This document shows positions 18,233 through 26,114 of a stretch of DNA of 64,000 nt, in pieces. Source of the DNA: Phocaeicola dorei (GTDB lineage Bacteria; Bacteroidota; Bacteroidia; Bacteroidales; Bacteroidaceae). How positions within the stretch are numbered: the first letter of the stretch is position 1; the number at the start of each line of letters is the position of its first letter. The notes below the pieces were generated by a model that was not told the origin of the DNA, made no database searches, and was given only the letters and a program-made list of their open reading frames with translations. The position numbers and the translations under genes are program-made. The stretch covers positions 5,549,501 through 5,613,500 of the forward strand of contig NZ_CP046176.1 of assembly GCF_013009555.1 (NCBI RefSeq), in the 5' to 3' direction.

Positions 18233-18418
18233 TTATGAAGGATTCGTAATAGAATCCTTCATAAATGTTTCAGATGAATCAATGTTTATAATGTTATTAT
18301 ATTTTGTCATGGATATAATATCTATGCTCATATTTGTTTCTGTTAAATCATTACAAGAATAAGATGTTAGTAATAATAGGAATAAGTATATTTTTCTATA
18401 AGAGGTTTTCATAGTCAT
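18233..18418 (-). pseudogene. Truncated lipoprotein related to the N-terminus of the neighbouring CDCL proteins
   Basis: A 61-codon frame encodes a lipoprotein signal (LFLLLLTSYSC) followed by sequence resembling the start of the 515-residue CDCL protein at 20643-22190: here NMSIDIISMTKYNNIINID, there NVSLIKYKDIVKID at the same distance from the cysteine. The frame stops after about 40 mature residues inside a short inverted repeat, and no continuation is visible before folK. I read it as a remnant of a fourth CDCL-type lipoprotein gene whose 3' part has been deleted. A short genuine peptide cannot be excluded. Confidence 0.5.
18235..18262. repeat. Perfect 11-bp inverted repeat at the end of the lipoprotein remnant
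   Basis: ATGAAGGATTC at 18235-18245 and its complement at 18252-18262 are separated by 6 nt. No T-run follows on either strand, so it is not a typical terminator; it may mark the deletion junction or act as an RNA stabiliser. Confidence 0.6.
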
Positions 18419-18439
18419 TAGATATAAATATATTAGTAA

Positions 18440-19518
18440 TGCGAATCAGTAGTTGAAATACCTACTTGATTCAGTTAGTTAAAATGTTATTATTCAATTA
18501 ATTATCTCGTTTATTTATTTCTCAATCTCCTTGAAAATCAGTATATTAGAAGAATAAAACCACTCATTATTCTAATTATGATTCCCAAGGAGAAAGAGCT
18601 AAAACTTATAAAAATATATATGTACATCTGCGATATTTACCAGTCTTCACTGAAGTTTTACTGCCAGAGATTCAGTAATAATGCAACTCCTATCTTTACA
18701 GACCAGGAACTGCTTACCGTATATCTGTTTTGCGGAGCCTATCAGCGATACTTCCAAATCAAAGAGATACATACATTCACTGAAGAATATTTGCTCTCAT
18801 GGTTCCCCAACCTACCTTCTTATCAGACATTCAACTATCGGTTAAACCTGATGAGTGAGGCCATTAGTGAACTTGTAAAGCATCTCATTACATTCTTTAA
18901 ACCAGAGGATTGCGATTCTATGACATCACTTATTGACTCTATGCCTATTATTACCTGTGCAGGAAAGAATAAAACAGGAAAGGTAGCTACTGAAATTGCA
19001 ACCAAAGGATACTGTTCTACAAAGAACATGTATTACTTCGGTCTCAAACTCCATGCTTTAGCCTTCCGCAGGGAAGGAACTATTCCATTCCCGGAAATGA
19101 TTCTCTTATCATCGGCAGAAGAGAATGACCTGACAGTTCTTAAAAGAGAAGCCGCTGATAGCCTTATAAACAGAAACATCTTTGCCGATAAGATATACTC
19201 GGATTTTTCTTACTGGGGCAATAAGCAACAAGAACAAGGAACTACTATGCTAACTCCCGTGAAAGCAATAAAAGGAGAGGAACCAGTTATTACTCAAAGA
19301 GAGAAAGCTGGAAGAGAACTGTTCTCTACTGCTGTTTCAAAGGTCAGACAGCCTATAGAAGCGTTTTTCAACTGGCTGAATGAGAAAACAAATATTCAAA
19401 GAGCGATGAAAGTCAGATCAACATCTGGACTTTTAGTACATACGATGGGAAAAATTGCCATCGCATTCATTTATCTAATTTTTTAAAACAAGAATCAGAA
19501 ATCAACTACTGATTCGCA
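18440..19518 (+). mobile_element. IS982-family insertion sequence, complete
   Basis: The 1079-bp element is bounded by perfect 17-bp terminal inverted repeats (TGCGAATCAGTAGTTGA at 18440-18456, complement at 19502-19518) and flanked by a 7-bp direct repeat TTAGTAA (18433-18439 and 19519-19525), as expected for target duplication in this family. It carries one transposase gene. The intact duplication shows simple transposition rather than rearrangement. It sits immediately downstream of the CDCL operon terminator, between it and the lipoprotein remnant. Confidence 0.93.
18578..19486 (+). CDS. IS982-family transposase
   Basis: The 302-residue product has the IS982 layout: an N-terminal helical region (FTDQELLTVYLF, SYQTFNYRLN), the first catalytic aspartate in SLIDSMPII (about residue 120), GYCSTKNMYYFGLKLH, the second acidic site in FADKIYSDFSYW, and a C-terminal RQPIEAFFNWLNE containing the likely catalytic glutamate. 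It appears full length and without frameshift, so the element may still be active. Confidence 0.93.
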   Translation: MIPKEKELKLIKIYMYICDIYQSSLKFYCQRFSNNATPIFTDQELLTVYLFCGAYQRYFQIKEIHTFTEEYLLSWFPNLPSYQTFNYRLNLMSEAISELVKHLITFFKPEDCDSMTSLIDSMPIITCAGKNKTGKVATEIATKGYCSTKNMYYFGLKLHALAFRREGTIPFPEMILLSSAEENDLTVLKREAADSLINRNIFADKIYSDFSYWGNKQQEQGTTMLTPVKAIKGEEPVITQREKAGRELFSTAVSKVRQPIEAFFNWLNEKTNIQRAMKVRSTSGLLVHTMGKIAIAFIYLIF

Positions 19519-19521
19519 TTA

Positions 19522-19569
19522 GTAAAAAATAGTGCTGATTGTTAATACTTATCAAATAACAATCAGCAC
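19522..19569 (-). terminator. Intrinsic terminator of the CDCL operon
   Basis: A perfect 12-bp stem (GTGCTGATTGTT at 19532-19543 with its complement at 19558-19569) is followed on the minus strand by a T-rich run ending at the IS982 target duplication. The insertion overlaps only the last bases of the T-run. Confidence 0.85.
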
Positions 19570-19577
19570 ATGGAATA

Positions 19578-20630
19578 TTAGATCTTAATTTGGGAAATGA
19601 ACATGGAGTTATCGGCTGCATTAGCACCAGAGAAAGAAATAGGGACTCCATATATTTCTTTACTATATACTCCTCCTTTTATTATAAAATCTTGAAATGC
19701 AGGAAATCCAGTAACAACTTTAGCTGCGTCCTCTCCGTTACCACCTATAATATAAATATAGATCTGAGCACGTTTTAGCATTTCTTTTGTCTTTGAGTCT
19801 AGTGATAGTTCTCCGTTTACTATTCCTGCATTGAATGCTGCTCGAATTGATACAGAAATTTCACTATATGATTCTTCAGATTCTACTATCATTACTCCTT
19901 TTCGTCCCATATTCACAGAATTCACATATACAGGTTTTTGATTTAGATATTTTTGGCGTTCTGTTTCATTGAGAAATATGTTTCCATCATCTGGGATATC
20001 CATAGCTACATTAAAATAGATTTGGCTGAAATCAACAAATAAAGCGGTATTACTTTGTTTTTTATCACTCTCAACAGAAGTTGTAATTGAAAAAAGCTGT
20101 CCTATTTTTATATTAGCTCCAAAAGCCATATTTACCTCTTTGTAATAATTAAATTCTTTCATTTTATATGAGAAAACTTGCGATTGTTTTCCACTAAAAT
20201 CTTTACCTGCATCTGTGATAGCGTCTATAACTGCATCATTAAATGAGGTAAACTTAGGTTTTATTACTCTTGATTTGATAGGCAATGAGAATGCAATTCT
20301 GATTTCTGGTTTTAAAGCATTTGGATATGCAACAGAACGGTATTCTCCGGTATTAATAGATTCAGCTTGTAAAACAGAGCCTAAATATGTATAAGCAGGG
20401 TTCAAGCTTGCTATTTCATAAAATTCTTGGGTGGATCTTGATAGATACTGTTGTAATGTTAAATCTACCTCTTTACCATCTCTAATTTCATATATTCCAT
20501 CATAGTAAAGAGAACTTAGTGGAGCAATGTTTGCTGTATTATTTGCTTTCGAAGAAATTTCATCTAAATCTTCGTTTTCACAAGAAAACATTACAAGGGA
20601 AACAATTGCAAAATAAAAATACTTTTTCAT
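19578..20630 (-). CDS. CDC-like (CDCL) pore-forming lipoprotein, third family member
   Basis: The 350-residue product has a lipoprotein signal (SLVMFSC, Cys17) followed by an acidic stretch (ENEDLDE). It carries cholesterol-dependent-cytolysin core blocks: the YPNALKPEIRIAFSLPI strand, a transmembrane-hairpin region followed by VDFSQIYFNVAMDI (199-212), the family motif VNSVNMGRKG (236-245), the IIGGNG glycine pair (296-297), VVTGFPAF, and GVPISFSGANAADNSMF near the end. Domain 4 with the Trp-rich undecapeptide of Gram-positive CDCs is absent. CDCLs of Bacteroidota are described as pore-formers acting on related bacteria. It is the last gene of the operon, 12 bp after the 515-residue member. 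Confidence 0.85.
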   Translation of the reverse strand: MKKYFYFAIVSLVMFSCENEDLDEISSKANNTANIAPLSSLYYDGIYEIRDGKEVDLTLQQYLSRSTQEFYEIASLNPAYTYLGSVLQAESINTGEYRSVAYPNALKPEIRIAFSLPIKSRVIKPKFTSFNDAVIDAITDAGKDFSGKQSQVFSYKMKEFNYYKEVNMAFGANIKIGQLFSITTSVESDKKQSNTALFVDFSQIYFNVAMDIPDDGNIFLNETERQKYLNQKPVYVNSVNMGRKGVMIVESEESYSEISVSIRAAFNAGIVNGELSLDSKTKEMLKRAQIYIYIIGGNGEDAAKVVTGFPAFQDFIIKGGVYSKEIYGVPISFSGANAADNSMFISQIKI

Positions 20631-20642
20631 AGGATTAAATTT

Positions 20643-22190
20643 TTAATAGATTATTTGATAGAATGGGCTGTTGAGCAGCGAATATTCACGAGTGTATTCA
20701 GTTGCATTCCACATTCGCATAGGTTCGTTAGGTTCCATAGGCATGGAACCTGTACTTTCGTAATATGATGAATTATAGCCAACATATATTTTTGATTTAA
20801 AATCAATGTTTCTCATTATAATTCTCTCTGTCTTATCTGTACAATTTGCATTTATCATAGGCCAGTTTTTATAATTGGGTTCATAGTTGCATTTATTTTC
20901 AAACATACTTATATTGAAGATAATATCTATATAGGGTTGGGAAGGTTTTGTCTTTTCTCTATCTTTATAAAAATACAAATAAAGTTGGCTTGACGAATGA
21001 TAATCGCTTTTGTTGGAATAATCAGGTAAGTATGAATTATTTTCACGACTTGGCTTTACATATAAAGGTTCTATATGGATAGTATTGATAAATTCAGTTT
21101 CAACCAATCCATGTGAATTGGCATAGGAGAAAGAACATGTAATAGGTACACCATAGCTTGTTTCTGTGAATTTTGAATTATATATTAAATTTAGGAAATG
21201 GCTATATCCTTTAAATGTTTGTACGGCCAGATTGCTATCTCCCCCTATAATTAGCACTTTGAATTCTGTATTTTCAAAGAATTTTTCTTCTTCTTTATTC
21301 AGAGTAGTTGTTTTCTTACTGAAGATTCTATCAAATTCTTTTTTTATACACGTTTCTGCGAATTCGTATGATTCGTCTGTTTCAAAGGCAATGATTCCCA
21401 GTCTTCCATAAGTCAATGAATTCACATAAACAGGCTCATATTCACTTTTTCCTTGAATAGGTTGGTCACTTAAAGGAGCAATATCCATGTTGACGGTGAA
21501 ACTTGATTGGAAGAATTTAACATACATTCCTGTTGACTTTTGTATTTTATCCCGGTATTCTGTTGAACTTTCACTTTTTGAAGAAAATAGTTTTCTTGTA
21601 TTAATATTTGTTCCGAATGCGGTTTTAATTTCATCGTAAAAGCTAAATCTCTTGTAACTGAACATGAATTTCTGATTCTGTTCGAAATTTCCATCGGTTA
21701 CCATCTCAACCACATAATCACTTAATTTAGAGAAAGTGGGTGCTTCTATAGTTCTGCTAGTGGGTTTGGGTGTATTGTGTGCCAATGTCATTGATACTGT
21801 TATGGGTTTTCTGTTGCTGATAAATACCGGTATATAATTTTGGTTTGAAATGCTGTTTCCTTCTAAAATGGATCCTGGAAATATGTAATTTCTTCCATAT
21901 AAAACGGTTGCTTCTGTACTTTTCACAATATATTGTTTATTGAAAAATGCATCATCTTCCGGTGAAAGTGATCTTGATGTTTTGTCTTCCAGATTCTTAT
22001 TATATTGATTTATCCAATTCTGATATAGAGAATCTCCTGGATATGTATATAAAGAGTCTATTTTAACAATATCTTTATATTTTATAAGACTGACATTAGG
22101 GGTAATATGGGCTAATTCTGTTGCTTCATTGCATGAGCAGATTAGCGTTACGCCTAGAAGTATGTGTAAAATAGAACGGATGCTTTTCAT
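20643..22190 (-). CDS. CDC-like (CDCL) lipoprotein with C-terminal extension, long form
   Basis: The 515-residue product starts with a lipoprotein signal (VTLICSC, Cys20). The CDC-like core is at about residues 90-365, with the strand ending in FQSSFTVNMDIA, the YVNSLTYGRLG motif (255-265), IIGGDS (GG 316-317) and GVPITCSFSYANSHG. After residue 370 there is an extension of about 145 residues rich in aromatic and beta-type sequence (LYLYFYKDRE, YIDIIFNISMF, IYVGYNSSYY), where CDCs have the membrane-binding domain 4; it has no undecapeptide. This corresponds to the long component of two-component CDCL systems (inference). It lies 12 bp after the short form and 12 bp before the third member. Confidence 0.85.
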   Translation of the reverse strand: MKSIRSILHILLGVTLICSCNEATELAHITPNVSLIKYKDIVKIDSLYTYPGDSLYQNWINQYNKNLEDKTSRSLSPEDDAFFNKQYIVKSTEATVLYGRNYIFPGSILEGNSISNQNYIPVFISNRKPITVSMTLAHNTPKPTSRTIEAPTFSKLSDYVVEMVTDGNFEQNQKFMFSYKRFSFYDEIKTAFGTNINTRKLFSSKSESSTEYRDKIQKSTGMYVKFFQSSFTVNMDIAPLSDQPIQGKSEYEPVYVNSLTYGRLGIIAFETDESYEFAETCIKKEFDRIFSKKTTTLNKEEEKFFENTEFKVLIIGGDSNLAVQTFKGYSHFLNLIYNSKFTETSYGVPITCSFSYANSHGLVETEFINTIHIEPLYVKPSRENNSYLPDYSNKSDYHSSSQLYLYFYKDREKTKPSQPYIDIIFNISMFENKCNYEPNYKNWPMINANCTDKTERIIMRNIDFKSKIYVGYNSSYYESTGSMPMEPNEPMRMWNATEYTREYSLLNSPFYQIIY

Positions 22191-22202
22191 AATGATGATT
22201 AT

Positions 22203-23063
22203 TTATTGTACATTGAAATAGTTAACAAATACAGAATTATCTTTTATGTTAGAGGCGGAAAATGATATAGGTCCTCCGAAATCATCGGGTGTAACTGTTG
22301 AAGATAAATAAGTAAGTATGCTTGTAAAAGGATTGTCTGGGTTGATATCTTTTATTCCTTTGTTTCCAATAGTCATCAATCTGATATTAGAATTGGCTAA
22401 TATTGCTAGTTCTTTTTGACTAACTTCCTTAGACTTCAGTAAATTGTCAATAGCTTCTTGTAATTTGTCATAATCAATATTACTTTCAATAACTAGTATA
22501 ACTTTTCTGCCAAATTGTATTGAGTTTATAAATGCAAGCTTGTCTAATTGTTGCAAAACTTGTGGATCAGTGCTTAGTGATTCCGGCATATCCATTATAA
22601 TGCTGAAAAAACTTTGATTTATATCTATCAATATAATATTCTTTTGAGGCTTATAATCGGGTGTGATGCCTAATAGTTGCTGAAGGTTAATATTTTGTCC
22701 CCAATTGACAGCTAATTCTTGGTATGATTTTATCTTTTTAATTACGAATGAAAAAGAATAGTTACTTTTCAAAACATCGTTTGTTTTTAACGCTTCATGA
22801 ATAGCTTTCATCATGTTATTATAGGAAGGAGTGATTGTTTGTGACTTTATAGGAATGGTGTACCCCATGTTTATAGGATTCATTGATATTTTCAGGAACT
22901 TATATGTGTCTTGATTGATGCTGTTGGCTTCCAATATTGCTCCTATGAATATTTCATTGGGGCATTTTGCCACAAACTTATCTGCACTATATTGCTCTTC
23001 TTGGCTATAAGCAAGTTTAGCAATCATCAAAAATACGATGGTGTATATTATTTTAGTTTTCAT
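22203..23063 (-). CDS. CDC-like (CDCL) secreted protein, short form
   Basis: The 286-residue product starts at ATG 23063 with a normal signal peptide (IVFLMIAKLAYSQ) and no lipobox cysteine; an ATG nine codons upstream would spoil the signal. The CDC-like core fills the whole mature protein: MNPINMGYTIPIKSQTITPS, ILIDINQSFFSIIMDM, FINSIQFGRKVILVIE (about 179-194), and GGPISFSASNIKDNSVF at the end. The glycine pair found in the other two members is changed to GN (IGNKG at 232-236). It has no C-terminal extension. This fits the short, polymerising component of CDCL pairs (inference). It is the third gene of the operon. Confidence 0.85.
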   Translation of the reverse strand: MKTKIIYTIVFLMIAKLAYSQEEQYSADKFVAKCPNEIFIGAILEANSINQDTYKFLKISMNPINMGYTIPIKSQTITPSYNNMMKAIHEALKTNDVLKSNYSFSFVIKKIKSYQELAVNWGQNINLQQLLGITPDYKPQKNIILIDINQSFFSIIMDMPESLSTDPQVLQQLDKLAFINSIQFGRKVILVIESNIDYDKLQEAIDNLLKSKEVSQKELAILANSNIRLMTIGNKGIKDINPDNPFTSILTYLSSTVTPDDFGGPISFSASNIKDNSVFVNYFNVQ

Positions 23064-23092
23064 TTCTTTGTATTTAGGTTTTATACTCATAT

Positions 23093-23665
23093 TTATTCAA
23101 AGGTATATTTTCTTTTCAGCCATATAATGGAAAGGAAATCTTGATTCATTAGTTCTGAATAAGAGATTAGATTATACTCTTGTCCTATTGCCATAAATGT
23201 ACGTTGGTCATTATTGTTTTTTATTATATAGAATCCTATATTGAGTATTACTCTTCCATTTTCGTCTTTTTCTCCACAGTATTCCCATTTATCTATTGGC
23301 TTCTGGTATATGAATAATTTTTTATCTTGCCATTTTAGTTTATACTTTTCTACTATATTATTGGTTTTTACAATGGAAAGGGAGTCCCTATCGAATTGTA
23401 ATTCATGGGGGCAAGACCGTTGGATTCGTTCTCCGAAATATGCAGTTTCTGTTTCTGTTAGGTCTTGAATATCGTTTTTATTGAGTATTTCTTTAAATTC
23501 TACTTTTTCAGAAAACTTTAGTTTCAATATGTAAGAAGTGTCTTCCGGTGTGGGAAGAATAGGAGAGGGATCGTCCTTGTCTGCGCAAGAACTAAACATA
23601 AGTGTTCCTATTGAAAGGAGAAAGGACATGCCTACAATAAGTAGAGTGCTTTTTTTCTTTTTCAT
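23093..23665 (-). CDS. Lipoprotein, candidate CDCL immunity protein
   Basis: The 190-residue product has a long signal (LLSIGTLMFSSC, Cys27) followed by ADKDDP, an acidic stretch like the lipoprotein export signals that direct Bacteroidetes lipoproteins to the cell surface. The rest is a beta-rich domain of unknown family with two further cysteines. It lies in the operon 11 bp after the DUF3244-like gene and directly before the short CDCL gene. Published CDCL producers are protected by a surface lipoprotein that blocks their own pore, and this gene is the best placed candidate. That assignment rests on position and predicted location only, not on recognised homology. Confidence 0.6.
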   Translation of the reverse strand: MKKKKSTLLIVGMSFLLSIGTLMFSSCADKDDPSPILPTPEDTSYILKLKFSEKVEFKEILNKNDIQDLTETETAYFGERIQRSCPHELQFDRDSLSIVKTNNIVEKYKLKWQDKKLFIYQKPIDKWEYCGEKDENGRVILNIGFYIIKNNNDQRTFMAIGQEYNLISYSELMNQDFLSIIWLKRKYTFE

Positions 23666-23676
23666 AATATTGGACT

Positions 23677-24045
23677 TTAGTTTTCGTATATAAATTCTCC
23701 TGCCAATATTCCCTTTTCATCGGTGATTGTCAGTTCATATATTCCTGCCGGAATATTCTCTAAAGAAGTTGATAAAGAAGAATTGGAGTGGGGTATATAG
23801 AGGTTTCTATATACTACATATCCTTCTTTTGATTTAATCTCGATGGTTACCGCTTCCCAGTCCTGTGCGAATTCGATGGTTAATTCTTTATTGCAGTCGT
23901 CAAAGAAAGCTTTTACCGGAATGAATGACTCTACTGGAATTCTATGGTTGCCATGTTTTATAAATTCTATATTTCGCTTTTTAGCGCATAATAATAGAGG
24001 AATAATTAAGGCTATCAAAGCCAAGCTTATTTTTAATTTGTTCAT
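23677..24045 (-). CDS. DUF3244-like secreted small protein
   Basis: The 122-residue product has a signal peptide (ISLALIALIIPLLLCA) and an immunoglobulin-like fold pattern: ELTIEFAQDWEAVTIEIKSKEGYVVYR, then SLENIPAGIYELTITDEKG. This matches the DUF3244 family of small Bacteroides proteins, which also resemble secretion-sorting domains. It is the first gene of the five-gene CDCL operon; its promoter is at 24071-24104. Function is unknown. A similar small gene follows the TPR regulators at 61242, so the pairing of this family with TPR regulators occurs twice in the window. Confidence 0.65.
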   Translation of the reverse strand: MNKLKISLALIALIIPLLLCAKKRNIEFIKHGNHRIPVESFIPVKAFFDDCNKELTIEFAQDWEAVTIEIKSKEGYVVYRNLYIPHSNSSLSTSLENIPAGIYELTITDEKGILAGEFIYEN

Positions 24046-24070
24046 AATCGTTTTACGTTTTAGTTTTGTA

Positions 24071-24104
24071 CAAACTTAGGTATTATAGGATTATGAATGA
24101 CAAA
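24071..24104 (-). promoter_or_regulatory. Promoter of the CDCL operon
   Basis: On the minus strand TAAGTTTG (24071-24078) matches the -7 consensus and a TTTG at 24101-24104 lies 22 nt upstream, close to the usual 19-21 nt spacing of the -33 element. It stands 26 nt before the DUF3244-like start codon. Confidence 0.6.
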
Positions 24105-24137
24105 AAGAGGGAGTTATAGTATATACAAGATTTGTTG

Positions 24138-24207
24138 ATTATCAGTGAGTTACAGAAATTGTTATATACAGTGATGTATATGTAGTGTTTTATAATTCAC
24201 TGATAAT
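24138..24207. promoter_or_regulatory. Inverted 11-bp sites upstream of the CDCL promoter
   Basis: ATTATCAGTGA at 24138-24148 and its exact complement at 24197-24207 flank a 48-bp AT-rich stretch. They lie 60-130 bp upstream of the CDCL -7 box and just after the regulator's stop codon. The arrangement could be paired operator sites, or a terminator-type structure for the regulator gene (the loop is long for that). Confidence 0.45.
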
Positions 24208-24227
24208 AAGACCTGTATGAGAACTAT

Positions 24228-25922
24228 TTATTTTAAGAGGTTTTTGATGATGTAATCTCGTAAAAACGTTTCTTTATCGTGCTTTAGTTGGACCTCTTGA
24301 TAAATTCTCGTTCGTTTCATTCGTACAGAAGCCGGATTGATGCCAAGCAATTTTGCTTCATCATTTGCGTCAAATCCAAAAATATGGAGATAGCAATATT
24401 GATATTCTGATTCTGTCAGGTTGGGAAATGCCTCTTTTAGTAGGGAGTAAAATTGGGGATATATCTTGTCTACTTCCGTCATTATGGAATGCCATGTTTT
24501 GTCAGTAGGGAGTTGGGAGTCCTCAAGCCTATTTTTTTTAGTCAAAGAAATAAGCTTCTTGCCAACTGTGGATGTTTCCAGACTTTGCTTTTGCAGCCGG
24601 TTGTATTTATAGGATATTACTTCTATTTCCTGTTGTAGTTTGTGGGCATTATTCTCTTTGTCTGCCAATGCTTTTTGCAAAATCTGCTTTTTTTCTTCTA
24701 GTGCTGCAGATAAGTGAAGGAGCTCTATTTTCATCTTATCTAGAATTGTTTGCTGGTAATAGATTTTGGCTTTGCTTCTCTGCCGGTAAATGATATATCC
24801 TGCAACTGATAGTAAGAATAAGGAGATGGCAATAATGATGATGATTGTATTCCTTTGCTGTGTAATCTTTAATAGTTCGTTCTCTTCCCGTATCTTGGCG
24901 TTGTTATACTTTTTTTCTATTTCCAATACTTTTGTCTCATTTTGAACTAATGTCAGTGAATCGAGCATGTCGGAACAGATTTCTTTGTAATGGAGTGCTT
25001 CCTTGTATTTTCCTTCTGCCTTATAAAGCAGGTAGTAAGCTTGATTGAAGTAATAAGCGATATCATTGTGTTTGGTTATCGTTTCAATCCATTCGTGTGC
25101 TTTTGCCAGTTGGTTGTCTTTTATATATATGTGTAATAGGGAGATAGAATCCTTATAGCTTTCTTTGCTGCCCGTTTCAATGGCTTTTAAGAAATATCTT
25201 TCGGCATTCTTGTATTTTTCTTGTGCCTCATATATCACTCCAAAAGCATTGGCTACATCAGCTGTTAAATCTTTGTTATGCAGTAGTTGTGAGATGGAAT
25301 CAGCCTTTTGAAGTAAGGGTATGGTGCAATTAAAAGAATCAGTGAGTGTACATTCACACGCTAAATCTTTTAAGGCGTATGCATAGCTTTTGTAGTTCCT
25401 TGCTTTCTTGAAGAAGTTACTGGCCTCTTTTCTTTTCTCCAGACGTTCACTGGTTATATCTCTAAAACCATACAAATCTGCCATATAGGCACAAATATAC
25501 CCTGCCACATTATAGGCCTGATGTTCTTTGGCCAGTTGCAGCGCATCGGCATATATTTGCATTGCATTGTCATACTCCCCATCTTCTACATAAGCACGGC
25601 CTAGATACAAGGCTATTTGCGCCTGTTCTTCCGGTGTACCGTGTTTCATAAACCATTGTTGTGCCCGTTGCCATTGGTAGATAGGGAGTAATCCGGTGGC
25701 TGCTTCGTCCGTCACTTTACCGCATAACATACACCAGTGGGCAAAGTCCTTATCAGTCAGTTCATCGGGGGCATTTATGTTGTTCAGTAGCACAGAAGCA
25801 CTATCGGCATACATGGGAATCAGTTCCTCTACAGATTGTAATAGCGGAAGTATGCTTTTCTCTTTTCTACATCCGGGGAGGATGAGAATGAATAGTAGTC
25901 CTGTCAAAAGTAAAGCTTTCAT
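24228..25922 (-). CDS. TPR-containing membrane-anchored transcriptional regulator, intact
   Basis: The 564-residue product starts at ATG 25922 with a lipoprotein-like signal (FILILPGC). It continues with tetratricopeptide repeats over about residues 80-340 (e.g. AQIALYLGRAYVEDGEYDNAMQIY), one transmembrane helix (NTIIIIIAISLFLLSVAGYII), a coiled coil, and a C-terminal helix-turn-helix region (LTESEYQYCYLHIFG, then DEAKLLGINPASVRMKRTRIY). Such proteins are thought to sense in the periplasm and bind DNA in the cytoplasm. Two homologues at 57696 and 59472 are broken; this one is not. It ends 183 bp upstream of the CDCL operon in the same direction, making it the likely controller. An upstream ATG at 26108 would add an unrelated basic segment. 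Confidence 0.8.
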   Translation of the reverse strand: MKALLLTGLLFILILPGCRKEKSILPLLQSVEELIPMYADSASVLLNNINAPDELTDKDFAHWCMLCGKVTDEAATGLLPIYQWQRAQQWFMKHGTPEEQAQIALYLGRAYVEDGEYDNAMQIYADALQLAKEHQAYNVAGYICAYMADLYGFRDITSERLEKRKEASNFFKKARNYKSYAYALKDLACECTLTDSFNCTIPLLQKADSISQLLHNKDLTADVANAFGVIYEAQEKYKNAERYFLKAIETGSKESYKDSISLLHIYIKDNQLAKAHEWIETITKHNDIAYYFNQAYYLLYKAEGKYKEALHYKEICSDMLDSLTLVQNETKVLEIEKKYNNAKIREENELLKITQQRNTIIIIIAISLFLLSVAGYIIYRQRSKAKIYYQQTILDKMKIELLHLSAALEEKKQILQKALADKENNAHKLQQEIEVISYKYNRLQKQSLETSTVGKKLISLTKKNRLEDSQLPTDKTWHSIMTEVDKIYPQFYSLLKEAFPNLTESEYQYCYLHIFGFDANDEAKLLGINPASVRMKRTRIYQEVQLKHDKETFLRDYIIKNLLK

Positions 25923-26114
25923 AAGAATGTGTTTATATTTTGCTAATATAGTGATAAATCCGGACAACTTGTATTTGATAGAGGGAAAAGTCAGTTTTTT
26001 ATGCTTTCCGTGGCTTCTCCTTTGGAAGTGAGGTGGGAAAGCATGAAAGCTCTTTGTCTTGTCAGTGAAATCTGTCTGTTGTTTTTTGTTCTTCTGCCTT
26101 TTCATCAAGTTTTA

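Noticed and set aside
19578..23063. Interpretation of the CDCL proteins as classical cholesterol-dependent cytolysins against host cells
   Set aside because: None has the Trp-rich undecapeptide or a recognisable cholesterol-binding loop, and two are lipoproteins; the CDC-like antibacterial group fits better.
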